NCBI GenBank assembly: GCA_037447655.1
Contig: JBBHKE010002736.1
Span: 38,432-102,431 of the forward strand
DNA: 64,000 bases
Reading direction: 5' to 3'
DNA from: Zygnema cylindricum
Taxonomy: Eukaryota; Streptophyta; Zygnematophyceae; Zygnematales; Zygnemataceae
Part shown: positions 23,285 to 34,212 of the stretch, in pieces
How positions within the stretch are numbered: the first letter of the stretch is position 1
Layout: every line of letters starts with the position of its first letter
Notes under the pieces: model-generated
The model's input: the letters and a program-made list of their open reading frames with translations, nothing else
Databases searched by the model: none
Told to the model about the DNA's origin: nothing
Program-made: the position numbers and the translations under genes

Positions 23285-23990
23285 TATTCCTTTTTTTTCA
23301 TTTTCTTTAATCTATCTAGATGCACATGCCCCAACCTCTTGTGCCAAAGCATCATATCACTTACACACAAGTAGAGAACACTATTTTCATTGTGAAATAC
23401 AATTCTGAACATTCTTTGAATACCCTTTTCAGCTATGAAATAAACCTCATCATCAAAGCTTGTGGTGAAGAATCCTTTCTTAGTTCTTGTTTCAAACTCT
23501 TTTTTATCTACACCTGTAGAGACTACGTTCTTGCTAAGATTTGGAATATTAAGGACATCACAGAATGTTACAATTAAGGCTTTTCTATCAACTAGAACCT
23601 TTAAACCAACAGATCCAACAAGACTTCTGGTTTCCACTCTTCCATCTCCGTACACTATCTCAATTGTTGGAATTTTCCTCAATTTAGTGAACCACCTATT
23701 ATCCTTGCACATATGTATTGAGGCCATTGAATCTGTAATCCACCCACCCTCAGGTGGGTCCCTCTTTCCTCCAAAAGCACACTTATGTCTCCGTGGAATG
23801 TCGACATGCTTTTCAGTGGTTTCTGTATTAAAGAGGAGCTCCTCAAGCTCTTTTTCCGGTTCGGTTGCTCCATCTTCTTCCCCGTCAAGAACCTAAATAA
23901 AAAACGACCTTTTTCTTTCCTCCATCATTTGAGGTTCCATGTCTATCTTTCAATCTGAGATCTACAAGTTTGACACAATGTGCCATATAG
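23284..23990 (-). pseudogene. Element B protease and end of gag
   Basis: The open stretch 23727-23284 covers protease and the GAG-pre-integrase region (IRMHMCKD-like start, RKIPTIEIVYGDGRVETRSL, MLWHKRLGHVHLDRLKKM). The aspartic protease triad reads D-S-M instead of D-S/T-G, so it is inactive. Upstream minus-strand sequence (23990-23730) is the acidic C-terminus of gag. Confidence 0.8.
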
Positions 23991-23991
23991 T

Positions 23992-24099
23992 TGTTAAGGG
24001 AAATTTAGGGTCACTTCATTTTTGTCTTGTCCGTAGTTTTCTTACGTCGGTCAAGTCTTGGTGACCGTCTTATCCGGACGACTCACTTTTGGTCCTGTC
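23992..24099 (+). mobile_element. Fragment of a TGTTAAGGG-type copia LTR
   Basis: The first 108 bp are closely similar to the LTR that starts at 29611 (TGTTAAGGG, then GTCTTGTCCGTA, TTACGTCGGTCAAGTCTTG). It sits inside gag of element B and is cut by a minus LTR at 24100. Confidence 0.8.
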
Positions 24100-25114
24100 T
24101 GCAATTCTGTGTCCTCCATTAGACCACAGAATACATGAAGCCTCTAGATAGTATTTAACTAACCCACTTCAAGCCACAACCACTCCACTGCTGTCCAGGA
24201 AGGCAAAATGACTGTTTGATTGCACCCCTGTGCAACCTGGACTTCCTTGAGTCTGTAGCAAAAAGAATCACTGAAAACGGCCAACTAGCCGATAAGTTAT
24301 GAGCTGACAAAAATTGCCAATTTATACAAAGCTCTCTTAGAGAGAGATGTGACTATCTACCAAAATTTCCTAAGTCCTAAACCTTTCTCACAACCCCTAT
24401 CTACTGAAGTACGAACCAATCATATTATTGGAAAGTACAAAAAAAGTACTACGACTGATGTACTTTTGGTACGACCGGTGTACGACAAGGCTACTGAGTG
24501 GACGCGTGTCAATTTTCCACTCGTTCGTATATTCTCCGGAATTCTCGCGACCGAATGTCATCCTTCCACGCGGCGCAAGGTCATGCCACGTCTATAAAAG
24601 CCAAAGTGACCATTCCGCAATCTCGGCGATGATGTGCGCCTTCGGATTAAATCTGACATTAAATGTCGACCGTTGAAACAAATGTCGGATTCATTTGTTT
24701 CGTGCGAAATGACGTTCGCACTAAACCTTAACAAGTTCTATGTTCATTTGTCCATATTTCAGTTAAATGGTTTCAGTATTATACAATAGTTTAAATACTT
24801 ATCAAACCCTATATCTCCTAACAGACTTCTACAACAGACTGGTTAGAGCTAACGGCTACGCCGCGCTCTGCCGGTCGGGGGTTCGAGTCCTACCGGACTT
24901 AACCTTTTGTTGAGAGTGACTTAAGTCACTCTTTAGTCCTTCCTATAGAGCTGAGGCAGCCATAGCTCCATCGCTCTCTCTCTCCTTCAGTGACTACAAC
25001 AAGTATGGGGCCAAGAGAGAAGAGATGGAGGCAGGCTGCCTGCATTTTTTTTTATCTGTTTTCCGCTAATTATTTTAAACCTAGAAAATACCGAAAAAAC
25101 TACTTATTTCAACA
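24100..25114 (-). mobile_element. 3' LTR of a minus-strand copia element
   Basis: Reading the minus strand, the LTR starts TGTTGAAATAAGTAG at 25114 and ends ACAGAATTGCA at 24100 (1015 bp). It is preceded by polypurine tract and RNase H (25115-25497). It has the shared U3, tRNA-like and hairpin modules of the other copia LTRs. Confidence 0.8.
24834..24900 (+). other. tRNA-like module with A and B boxes inside the LTR (antisense to it)
   Basis: The D-arm-like AGACTGGTTAGAGC is followed 30-odd bases later by GGTTCGAGTCC (24880-24890), an exact match to the Pol III B-box consensus. The module is antisense to the LTR that contains it. Comparable, more decayed modules lie at the same LTR position elsewhere (e.g. 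16221-16300, 34829-34900, 45195-45275, 55400-55480). The acceptor stem and anticodon arm do not form a convincing tRNA. Confidence 0.55.
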
Positions 25115-25497
25115 CTCCCCTTATTTTCTAGTATAATTTTAACTTTTCTTTTAATCCACATTTTTCCCTACAATATTTTAACTTTGGAGAGGGCACAGGT
25201 TTGGTGATCATATCAACCACCATTTCTTCATTGGATTTATACATAAGATTTCCAATTTTATTTTCAACTTTTTCTCTCACGAAGCTCAATCTTATGTCCA
25301 TATGTTTAGCTTTGAAATGATGTTTTGGATTGGCTGCACTTGCAATGGCAGCCTGATTATCACAAAAAACTTCATGCACTCCCTCCTTCATATACCCCAA
25401 TTCTTGCAACAAGGATTTGACCCACATCAACAATCTCACAGCCGAACAAGAGGCCATATACTCAGCCTCCATAGTAGACTGAGCAACCACCTTTTGT
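25115..25497 (-). pseudogene. Copia RNase H fragment, minus strand
   Basis: 25490-25128 encodes the RNase H C-terminal half (VAQSTMEAEYMASCSAVRLL, FCDNQAAIASAANPKHHFKA, DIRLSFVREKVENKI) ending in a stop before the polypurine tract. Everything upstream was lost where a + LTR begins at 25498. Confidence 0.85.
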
Positions 25498-25954
25498 TGT
25501 TAGGACTTAGTCATTTTTAGACTTAGGAACTTTTGGACAGAAATTGTTTTTTTCCATTTTGGGAATTTCATCTGAGAATTGCTCTTACTTATTGGCAGAA
25601 TTATCTGAAATTTTGCATGTGTGTTACTCCTTGTATTGGAAATATTGTGGAAAATTTTCAAACCTATTGTGTCTCTGATTTTCTTGGAGCTTCATTGTGA
25701 AGCTGGTCATATTTATCAAAGTTCTCTCATGCTGTTTTTCTGCAACTTTGACTGGGTGTTGTGATTATTCGGTTTGGTATTGTTATATGAAAATTTGTGG
25801 GAATACTTAGTGGCCTAGAAACTATCTGTTTGAGTAGTTTCAGCTTGGGTTGGTTATTCTGTAGAATTCTGAGTGGAATCAAAGTAGGCTGTTTTGGGGT
25901 AGTCTGTGGTGCTTCCGAGGGTACATTCATGGCTGAAAATGGCTATGAACAACA
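25498..25954 (+). mobile_element. 5' LTR of a short-LTR copia element
   Basis: TGTTAGGACTTAGTC to GAACAACA (457 bp), bounded on the right by the primer-binding site GGTTATGGGCCCA. The gag ATG (25930) lies inside the LTR. Confidence 0.75.
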
Positions 25955-26880
25955 GGTTATGGGCCCACGCCCATGACTACCCATTTTGGATGAATCAACC
26001 TTGCCCATATTTGGTGGTTCTAAATGTTACTATTGGAGGAGTATTATGGAGAGCTACTTCAGGTCGAGGAAGCTAATGGATGTGGTGGATGGGACATGTG
26101 ATGAATCATCGGTTGAAAGGGAGGAGAAGAACTACGAGTGTTTGCTGATAATCAAGCTATCCTTGAACGAGGAACTTGTAATGACTTACCTTGGTGTGGA
26201 AAGTGCAGCTGAATTATGGAAGAGCTTAGAACGTGTATATCAAAAGACTTTTGTTTATCACTTTATGAGTAATGTCACGAAAATAGTTGAGTATAAATAT
26301 GATGGAGGTAGTATGGTGAATTACTGTATTGGGTTACAAATACAGTTTGTAGAAAATAATACTGCTGGAGGAAACTTCACAAATACTTAAAAGGTTTTCC
26401 TGTTAATGAAAGGATTACCTTCGGAATATAGGTGTGCCTTAGATAGGTTAAGACAAGTTGATTGACGAGATTGGAACCTACTTTTAGCAATCAGGTGTGT
26501 CTTAGAGGAAGGGGCTAATAACGAGGCTCTAAAGAATAGGGGGAATTTTCAAGATATTATTTCACAACTCCAAAGAAATAAGAGAAGTTGTAAGGGAGAA
26601 AACTGTTTTTACTGTAATGATGTAGGGCAAGAATTTTATAATACGGAAGAAAAAAGAGAGAGGAAAAGTGTTCAGAAAATTGGAGTAAGTGAAGAAGTTT
26701 ATAATGCGGAAGAAGAAAATAAAATTGCGAAAATGGGAAAAACATCAAAATTCAGTAAGAAAACAAAGAAAGGAAGTAGAATTCAACGGATGAATGGTAG
26801 AAAGAAACGTATTCCAAAATTGGTCAAAAGAAGAAGGCGTGAAAAGTAACTTTACGGAAGTGATCACCATTAACATTTGG
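25930..26880 (+). pseudogene. Copia gag, degenerate
   Basis: Begins MAENGYEQQVMGPRP with an in-frame stop, then LPIFGGSKCYYWRSIMESYF (DUF4219-like) and a UBN2-type gag core to ~26390. Further decayed gag follows (FLLMKGLPSEYRCALDRLRQ) and a zinc-knuckle remnant CFYCNDVGQEFYN in which the His and last Cys are lost. The reading frame breaks at least three times. No pol follows. Confidence 0.75.
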
Positions 26881-27606
26881 TAATATTCGTGGAATTTTAA
26901 TTTTTGATCATTCTAAAATTGATTGAAAAATAAAGTTTTTTTTTTTATTTTAAAGACCTAGAATGAGGCAGCGGAAAGAATGGTGTGTCCAGGAAGGACA
27001 AATTTTGGAAGAGATGGCCGCAAGGAATTCGACTAGTGGAGACGTTGAGCACAGCCTGCTGCGCTGCTATGTTGTTATATGATGCTAAGTTGCTATGCTG
27101 CTAAGCTGTTATGCTACTAAGCTGCTATGCTCCTATGATGCCTTTATCTAACATCGCAAGCATAACAGCTACCATGTTTTTAAATTATTCTGGGTGCACG
27201 AAACTAAATTTTCGGGGGAGTATTGTTTTTGAAAAAGTTAGTTTTGCAGTTGTGCTGCTTTGACCTCGCTATCATAGCGGCTACTCTGCTCTTATTTTAT
27301 TTCGGATGTACGAAACTAAATTTTCGGGGGAGTGTTGTTTTGAAAATTCAGTTTAGTGAGTGCGTGTCGTTTCGTGCATACAAAATGTTTCGTGGGTACA
27401 GTACCAGATTCTAATGCTATCTTGATTTAATGTGGAGGTTTGAATGGATCTGCGAATTGGGGGAGCAATGGTACTAATTGCTTGGGATGTACGGAATTAT
27501 TTGAATCAGTGGTAACGTAAGCCGAAGCGGTGGTGACGGTTGAACAAAAGGGGAGAAGGGAGAAATGTAAACTTAGTGGCTGAGAGAGTCTAAAGGTTTG
27601 AGGGAG
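26881..27606. repeat. LTR-like debris with GCTATG microrepeats and duplicated purine tracts
   Basis: Imperfect GCTGCTATGCTA repeats (27050-27150) resemble those in the gypsy LTR at 59400-59560. The segment CGAAACTAAATTTTCGGGGG plus AGT(A/G)TTGTTTT occurs twice (about 27199 and 27311), as if two polypurine tract/LTR junctions were captured. No intact gene. Confidence 0.45.
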
Positions 27607-27902
27607 TGTTGGTTTTAGGAAACCTTTAGTCCTCTCTGTATCACATTGCTATACTGCCATGCTGCCCTGGTTACATCGCAACCATAGCAACGTGTGTGAT
27701 AAAGATATTGTGCTGCCATGGTGCGCTAGTCACATCGCAGTCATAGCAGCTTGCGTACTAGGTACTAAGTTTATTGGCACGTACGGAATTGGACTTCAAG
27801 TGACGCGAAGACACATAGACGAAAGTAAGGTTTGCTTAAAGGGAAATAGACGGTAGATCGCGAAGCGATCTGACGTTAGATAATCGACGCGGTTGGAAAT
27901 GT
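27607..27902 (+). mobile_element. Probable LTR fragment
   Basis: TGTTGGTTTTAGGAAACC follows the purine run AGGGAG and continues into sequence with CATCGCAACCATAGC microrepeats, then stops where copia RT sequence begins. The right boundary is uncertain. Confidence 0.4.
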
Positions 27903-29566
27903 ATGTCGCACTTACGTAACAAAATGCGACGGGCGACATTTGATGAATCGCACGCCGCCGGAGCTACGGAAGTCGGCTGGGCCTCTTCCTCTTTTATTTC
28001 CGCCCCACTCTCTTTGAAAACCGCCCTAAGACGTCCTGATGCCTCCCTTTGGACGACCGCCGCTGACGCCGACTTCAATGCCTTATAACAAAACACGGAA
28101 TCTTGTTCCCCTACCCCAAAGAAGGAAGGCAATCGGCTCAAAATGGGTCTTCCGTGTAAAACAAAAAACGGATGGATCCATGGACAAATAAAAAGCTCGC
28201 TTGGTGGAGAAGGGCTTTTCCCAAATTGAAGGTATAGATTTCACTGAAACCTTTGCTCCAGTTGCACGATTGACTTCTATACGCACATTACTTGCTTTAG
28301 CTGCTGAACATGATTTCCATGTTCATCAGATGGATGTCAAGAATGCTTTTTTAAATGGTATTTTATCGAAAGACATTTACATGCATCAACGTGAGGGCTA
28401 TATTTCCCTTGGATCTGAACATTTGGTTTGTCATCTCATTAAAACAATTTATGGCTTAAAACAATCCCTCGGTATATGGAACCATACCATAGATGCCATT
28501 ATGAGAAAAGAAGGATTTACCCGAATTGATGCCAATTTTCGCATTTACTCCGTGGCTCTAGCTCTTTCCTGATCATTAATGCCATCTTTGTCGATGATCT
28601 CCTTCTTGTTGGTCCTTCCCTCCCTGAAATTTCTCATGTCAAATCTCTCCTTCACACCCATTTTGATATGGCCGATCTTGGTGAACTCACGTATTATTTG
28701 AGCATTCAAGTTTCTCGTAACCGCTCAGCTCGCACCCTCTCTCTATATCAAGAGACCTTTATCTCTGATCTTTTAGAACGCTTTGGCATGGCAGAGTGCT
28801 CCTCCCTTTCCACTCCTTTAGATGCCAATGCCCCTCTCCTCCCTTCCACTGACTTCCTATTCTCCCCCTCCCTCCATGCTACTTAACGCTCAATGGTCGG
28901 GGCCCTTATATACGGGATGCAGGCCACCTGCCCTGACATTGCCACAACTTTCACTAAACTCAGTCAGTTCCTCCAGCGTCCTTTATTTGATCATATCGCA
29001 GCCGCAAAACGTGTCTTTCGTTATCTACACGGCACTAAAACTTTTTGTCTCACATATTCTTCCTCTGGCTCTAGTGCTCTTACGGGTGTTGTTGATTCAG
29101 ATTGGGCACAAGTTGTGCTTTCCCACCGTTCCACCACTGGCTCGTGCTTTTTTTTGTACAATGGTCTTATCTCTTGGTCATGGAGAAAGCAACCTACCAC
29201 CGCATGCTCTTGCACTGAGGCGGAATATATGGACGCTTGTCACGCCGCCAAGGAAGCTGTTTGGCTTTGGACTCTGCTTTCCAATCTTGGATTCCCCTCT
29301 TCATCTCTTACTCCTATTTTTTCGGATTCCGAGAAAGCCCTTGCTTTGATTCGCAATCCTGTTCACCACAAGGGGACGAAGCACATCGATATTTAGTATC
29401 ACTACTCTCGGGAGCGGGTCGAAGATGGTACTCTCTAGTTTCTTTATGTCAAATCCGCCGACCAGGTGGCCAATTATCTCACAAAGGCTCTTCATCGCCC
29501 TCACTTTGAGCAGCATCGCCTCACCTCTGGCCTTCGTCTTCTTTTTCCTCCAAGCTAAATTTCCTT
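27903..29566 (+). pseudogene. Copia RT and RNase H of a distinct (plant-type) lineage
   Basis: RT from ~27990 (LWTTAADADFNAL) through 28201-28572 ([39 protein letters not shown]). After a frame break come FVDDLLLVGPSL and MADLGELTYYLSIQVSRN, then RNase H at 28893-29396 (RRSMVGALIYGMQATCPDIA, TGVVDSDWAQ, SCTEAEYMDACHAAKEAVWL, DSEKALALIRNPVHHKGTKH). In-frame stops near 28572, 28885 and 29396. It differs clearly from the A-E group in the RNase H and lacks gag, protease and integrase. Confidence 0.85.
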
Positions 29567-29610
29567 TGTTTTCATCTCAATCTACTTTATAGTTTTTGCT
29601 TGAGGGGGGG

Positions 29611-30036
29611 TGTTAAGGGACATTTAGCGTCAATTCATTTTTTTCTTGTCCGTACTTTTCTTACGTCGGTCAAGTCTTGTTGACCGTTTTATCCAGACGA
29701 CTCACTTTTGGTCCTGTCCGTACTTCCATACGTCGGTCCAGTCTTTTGTACTTTTTCATTACATACGTCGGTCTAGTCTTTTCTTACGTACAAGTCTTTT
29801 GACCGTCGGTCTAGTCTTTTGGGCGACGGTATAGTCTTTTGCTTAGTCCTACATACATTTATTAGAATCTAGACTAGGATCCCTTTGTTACAGCGCACCC
29901 TAGAGCGCTTAGACTCCATAGTAATAAGCATTGTATATTTTGTGTATAAGTGACTCTTCTCACTTTATGAAATCATCCCAAATACAAATCAATTTCTCTT
30001 TCAAATGCATTGAGCTTTCTATTGTGTATAATTTCA
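29611..30036 (+). mobile_element. 3' LTR of the plant-type copia element
   Basis: TGTTAAGGGACATTTAGC follows a G-rich polypurine tract (29601-29610) and the LTR ends ATAATTTCA at 30036 (426 bp). It contains repeated TACGTCGGTC units. Unexpectedly it is followed by TGGCATCCGC and a gag-like MASANPSL start, i.e. element-internal sequence rather than flank. Confidence 0.75.
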
Positions 30037-30069
30037 TGGCATCCGCTAATCCATCTCTTATAATAATGT

Positions 30070-30905
30070 CCTAATTTCTTGCAGAAGTGACCTAGTCCAC
30101 CTCGTGAAGCTCCTCTCCTCGTCATTCAAATCAACCACCTTCTTGTCATCTTCCTCCAAAATTTCGATAAATATCCTTTCCTTTTTCTTCATCACGCTTC
30201 CGCCTATCGAATACTGCAGTCAATAATTGCACACTCTGAATTTCTCTCCTAAGTTCTATGGTGCTTTGTTTCGCTGAGATCATCCCTCCAGTATCATTCA
30301 AATTCCAATTGCTATCACCTATATCTTACTATCAGTTAATGACATTTTCATACTCTTCAAGTAGTTGTGTCATTAATGTATTACTCTTTGTCTATTAAAC
30401 CATGAGCTACTTGCACTCTCTAATTCTCCAAATAATGATCCTAAATCATTGCAATAGTCATTTATACTTCCTCCCTTATAAGTATAGGCTACAATCTTAT
30501 TTTGTGCATGTTGTTGCTGCCACAATGATCCACTCTTATACTTGTTAACTAGTGATACCCAAATCTGAGAGGAAGATCTGAAATGTATAAGGGGAATAAC
30601 AATGCCCTTCACTACACTTTTGAGAATTAAGAGCTTAGCAACCATGTCCTTATAATACCATTTGTCATACTTTGACCGCTCTGCCTGACTCCCTATCACC
30701 ATTACTGGCAGTGTTGCTGCTAGTATCGTCATCGACAATGGAGTCCCTCGAGATGTAATTCCTCTTTTTTCTCCATCTGTGAAAATCTCCTCCCCTTCAT
30801 CACAATCATCAATAATAATGGCATGTGTTCTGGCTGCTCTAGCGGTGGAGATGCCAAAAAAACATGTTCTGCAATTTTGTGGTCTCCATTGACCCAAACG
30901 ATGGG
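30070..30905 (-). pseudogene. Copia gag fragment (element D family), minus strand
   Basis: 30897-30373 carries the UBN2-type gag core (YKDMVAKLLILKSVVKGIVI, SSSQIWVSLVNKYKSGSLW, YTYKGGSINDYCNDL). Further minus-strand sequence to 30070 is the region before the zinc knuckle. It matches gag of element D (51430-51921). Left end abuts the + LTR/leader; right end abuts a truncated minus LTR. Confidence 0.75.
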
Positions 30906-31443
30906 CAGCCTATGTAAAGCCTCTAGGATAACTTATGCCCCTTTTTCTTTCCCAATGAATAAGTGCCACCCTAGCAAAGTATTTTAACCACCCTCACCCC
31001 TGTGAGGACACGACTCCCTTGAGCCGACCCCAAAAAGAATCACTGAATTTTCTCCCCTGAGCAGTAAGTTATGGCTGGTCAAAGATGACCTTTATAGTTA
31101 CAAGCTCTCTTTGAGAGAAGTACCTAAAATTCACTAAGTCGTGTTCTACCTACTCACGACAGCCTACTATTAAACCCTAGTCCAATAGGAGCACTTTATA
31201 GTACAAGAAGGTACAGTGGCAGATGTAATCCGATGGACCCAGGTTCAAATCTGGCCCAGGGCAACATTTTGGTCACCTGTCAGTTTTTCCGCCTATCTGC
31301 CTGCCTGTTTCTTTCTGACTATGGGGGTAACCATGATTATCTCTGTCTTCCAGTGACTACGACAAGTATGGATGACTTAGACAAGACCATTCGAAAAACA
31401 CATAGAATAAATTTCAGACCTAGAAAATACACAAATTTTAACA
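30906..31443 (-). mobile_element. 3' LTR of pol-less element copy 1 (internally deleted)
   Basis: Reading the minus strand it starts TGTTAAAATTTGTGTATTTT at 31443, like its partner at 35081, but lacks several hundred bp of U3 and its last ~50 bp. The tRNA-like segment (31215-31265, GGTTCAAATCTGG) and the hairpin with stem CCTCAC/GTGAGG (30992-31007) are retained. Confidence 0.75.
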
Positions 31444-34212
31444 CTCCCTTTATTTTCTAGTCTAACATTCTGCCAACTCCCACTAAACAAAAACAACAAA
31501 AATAAAGTCCCTTTTTTTTGTTCTTTTCCTCTCATATAAATTTAAGTGAATATCGTCATATTTAAAAAGGTGTATTAGATGAGCCGAAATAAACATTGCA
31601 TCTTGTTGATCACACATTTTATTTTGAATGCCACTTTTCATAAATCCTAGCTCTTGGATTAAGGATTTTATCCACCTCATCTATTTTTCATCCGAGCAAA
31701 ATCCAATTACCCTTTTGCAGTTCCAACAGCCAGCCCCATCTCCAATCTGCAACACATAGCCAGATGCTAACCCTTTTTTATGCACATATTCATAAGTGAC
31801 ATCACACGAAGTAGTGATGTCAAATTCATCCATGATAATTACCCCAATTTATGAACTTTCCTCACTCTCTCCCATGGAATTCTTTCCACTATCACTTTCT
31901 ATTTTTATTTCCAATAAGTATTTCTCCTCTCCTAAACCTTTCACTAAATATTCCTCTTCTCCCCTATCCTTTAAAACCTCCTCTAGTTTTACTTCTCCCC
32001 TTTCCTTGGAATCGGTTGAAGTCTCCCTATCCGACCAGTTTTATGTTTCCAACATAACTATAAAATTATCCTCATTATTTCCATCTCCCTTAAGTACCTC
32101 CCTTCCCTTTACTTCCCTTATACCTCCAAAAGCACAATGTTACTTTCGTGAAATTTCTGTGTACTTTTCTCTCTTCCCCATTTTACCGATGTGAAGAAGC
32201 TCTAATATTTCTTCATCCTCTTTCTCCTCTTCCCTTTCTTTCAAACAATGACACTCCTCCATATAGTGACCTGTTTTCCCACAAGCGAAGCAAACCCTTT
32301 TTTTCAAATCTCCCCTTTCTTTTCCTCTCCCTCTCTTTCCAACCGAAGTTCCGATAAGGTTTACCTTTGTCTTTCTTACTCTCATCACGCTTCCGCTCGT
32401 CACCGTCGTTCTTCTAATCACGCTTCCGCCAGTCACCACCAGCTGTAAATGCATTCACCCTGTTACTTCCCCAACGAAGCTCCAAAGTGCTTTCCCTCAC
32501 AAGAATCATCCCCATGGTAATGCTCCAAGTCCATGAGGAGCAATCCATTGCCTGCATACGGTAAATTATGTCTTAGTACTCATCTGGAATTTTCATGATA
32601 AGTGTGTTAATCACTCTCACCTCAGATTTTACATAACCTGCACTAGAAAGCTCAATATATAACTACCATGCTACCGCCTTTATAAACATAGGCCTTGACT
32701 TTCATGTTTTACTAACTGCTGCCTCTGTATAGTCTCACTCTTATAAATTTGAATTAGTGTTTCCCAGATTTCTGAAGACTTCGCTGGATTTAAAAGGGTG
32801 ATAGCTATGGACTTAGACACATATTTAAGTATGAGATGTTTTGCTATAGTGTTTTTATATTCCCAATTTTTTTTGTCATTTTCTTCAGTTTTTGGTTCAA
32901 TTATAACCCCCATAAGTGGAACAGTAGCCGAGAGCCTAGCACCCCTCACCATCTATGTCCCTTTATCCTTCTCCCTTTTTCCCCCTTCCATGGTAATGAT
33001 TTTCCCTTCACCTTTCGTTGCATCCTTACTCCGGTTGGTTTTGTGGAAAGCCCTAAATGATTCTCTATAGTGAGTTCCTCCAAAGCAAAGTGGCGAAGAC
33101 CTCATATGTGTTGAAAAGATAGGTATTTTGTAGTCTAACTTGTGACCTTACTGCAGTCCTCATTCTGATCGTAGTCACTGAGGACCTGCAGGCAGCCATG
33201 GCTGCCTCTAGAAGCTAAGGAGACAGGCAGATCACTAGAATATTTTTTTGCAAAATATAGACACTCAATTGTGGGACTTGATCCAATGACCTCCGGATGA
33301 CCGCCGTACGAACTAGCTGTCCGCCTTATCCAGTAGGTCTTGAAGTAATCGTACACGTATATGGCGCGATATTTATTTAAAGATGAACAACGCCAGATAT
33401 TCCATTTAACTAATATACGGGACGATTTATGCATAGAAACATACCGGTCCGCACAAAATCGAGACCGCATGAAATATACGAATCGACATTTAATTTCGAC
33501 GGACGAAATCAAATGTCCGGATCTGATCGAACGGCTCACAGTGGAGTCGAAATGCTGGAATAGTAGTTTGGCGGTTTGCGGACCAAAAGTCGGCGGATGA
33601 CACGTGGCAACATATGGTTGGACAACGGATATCACGGGAGGAGCAACTATGGCTCCGAAACTGACACGCGTCAGCGAAACGGCCATGCCGTACTATGGTC
33701 GTACGAGAAGTACAGCGGTACCTGTACCTTCTTGTACTTTACAGTCCTGTGATTGGTCAAAGTACCCTAGTGATAGGTTTAGAGAGGTAGCTTAGGACTT
33801 AGAATATTTTTTGGTTTTTTAGCCTCTCTCCCTGAGTGCACTTGTGTTTATAGACCAACTTTGGCCAGCCATAACTTAATACTTAGGGGAGCAATTTTAG
33901 TGATTCATTTGCATCGGACTCAAGGGAGTCTAGGCTACACAGGGGTGTAGTCGGTCTGATTTTTTGCGTCTCGAGGTGGGACTTATTCATTGTCAAATTC
34001 AAAAGTGTATATACTATCCTAGAGGCTTCACATAAGCTGGACATTCTGTGTACTAATGGAGGTCACAAAATTACAACTTGTCCCGGAACAATTTCCCATA
34101 AGTTCTTTCAAAAAGTAATCCGTCCATCGCGATCTCCCAATAAGTGAAGTCTGTTCCATCAAACATAGGCACCCTAGATTGTGGGCCCATAACCTGTAAC
34201 TTTGAGACCTCC
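31444..34212 (-). pseudogene. Pol-less copia copy 1: gag with RNase H remnant, interrupted
   Basis: Minus-strand order: gag start (34212-34076, ATG in the LTR, then the primer-binding site), a + LTR insertion (33109-34075), gag core (33108-32500; IWEYKNTIAKHLILKYVSKS), zinc knuckle CFACGKTGHYMEEC (within 32454-32140), acidic region, then RNase H remnant RWIKSLIQELGFMKSGIQNK (31680-31483). Protease, integrase and RT catalytic parts are absent. Several frameshifts. Confidence 0.75.
33109..34075 (+). mobile_element. Solo LTR nested in gag of copy 1
   Basis: TGTTGAAAAGATAGG to AAAATTACA (967 bp), + orientation, splitting the minus-strand gag of copy 1. It contains an 18-bp perfect palindrome AGGCAGCCATGGCTGCCT (33190-33207), G-box GACACGTGGC and the hairpin with stem CTACAC/GTGTAG. 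No 5-bp duplication is evident. Confidence 0.75.

Larger units (their letters stand above)
20938..23991 (-). mobile_element. Copia element B, truncated, minus strand
   Basis: Gag end, protease, integrase, RT and the start of RNase H in copia order (PR-IN-RT-RH) on the minus strand. Both LTRs and the C-terminal half of RNase H are missing. It abuts a + LTR fragment at 23992 and the cut gag start at ~20937. Confidence 0.85.

Noticed and set aside
24834-24900. Functional tRNA gene
   Set aside because: A and B boxes fit, but the acceptor stem and anticodon arm do not pair well and the module lies inside a decayed LTR; kept only as a tRNA-like module.
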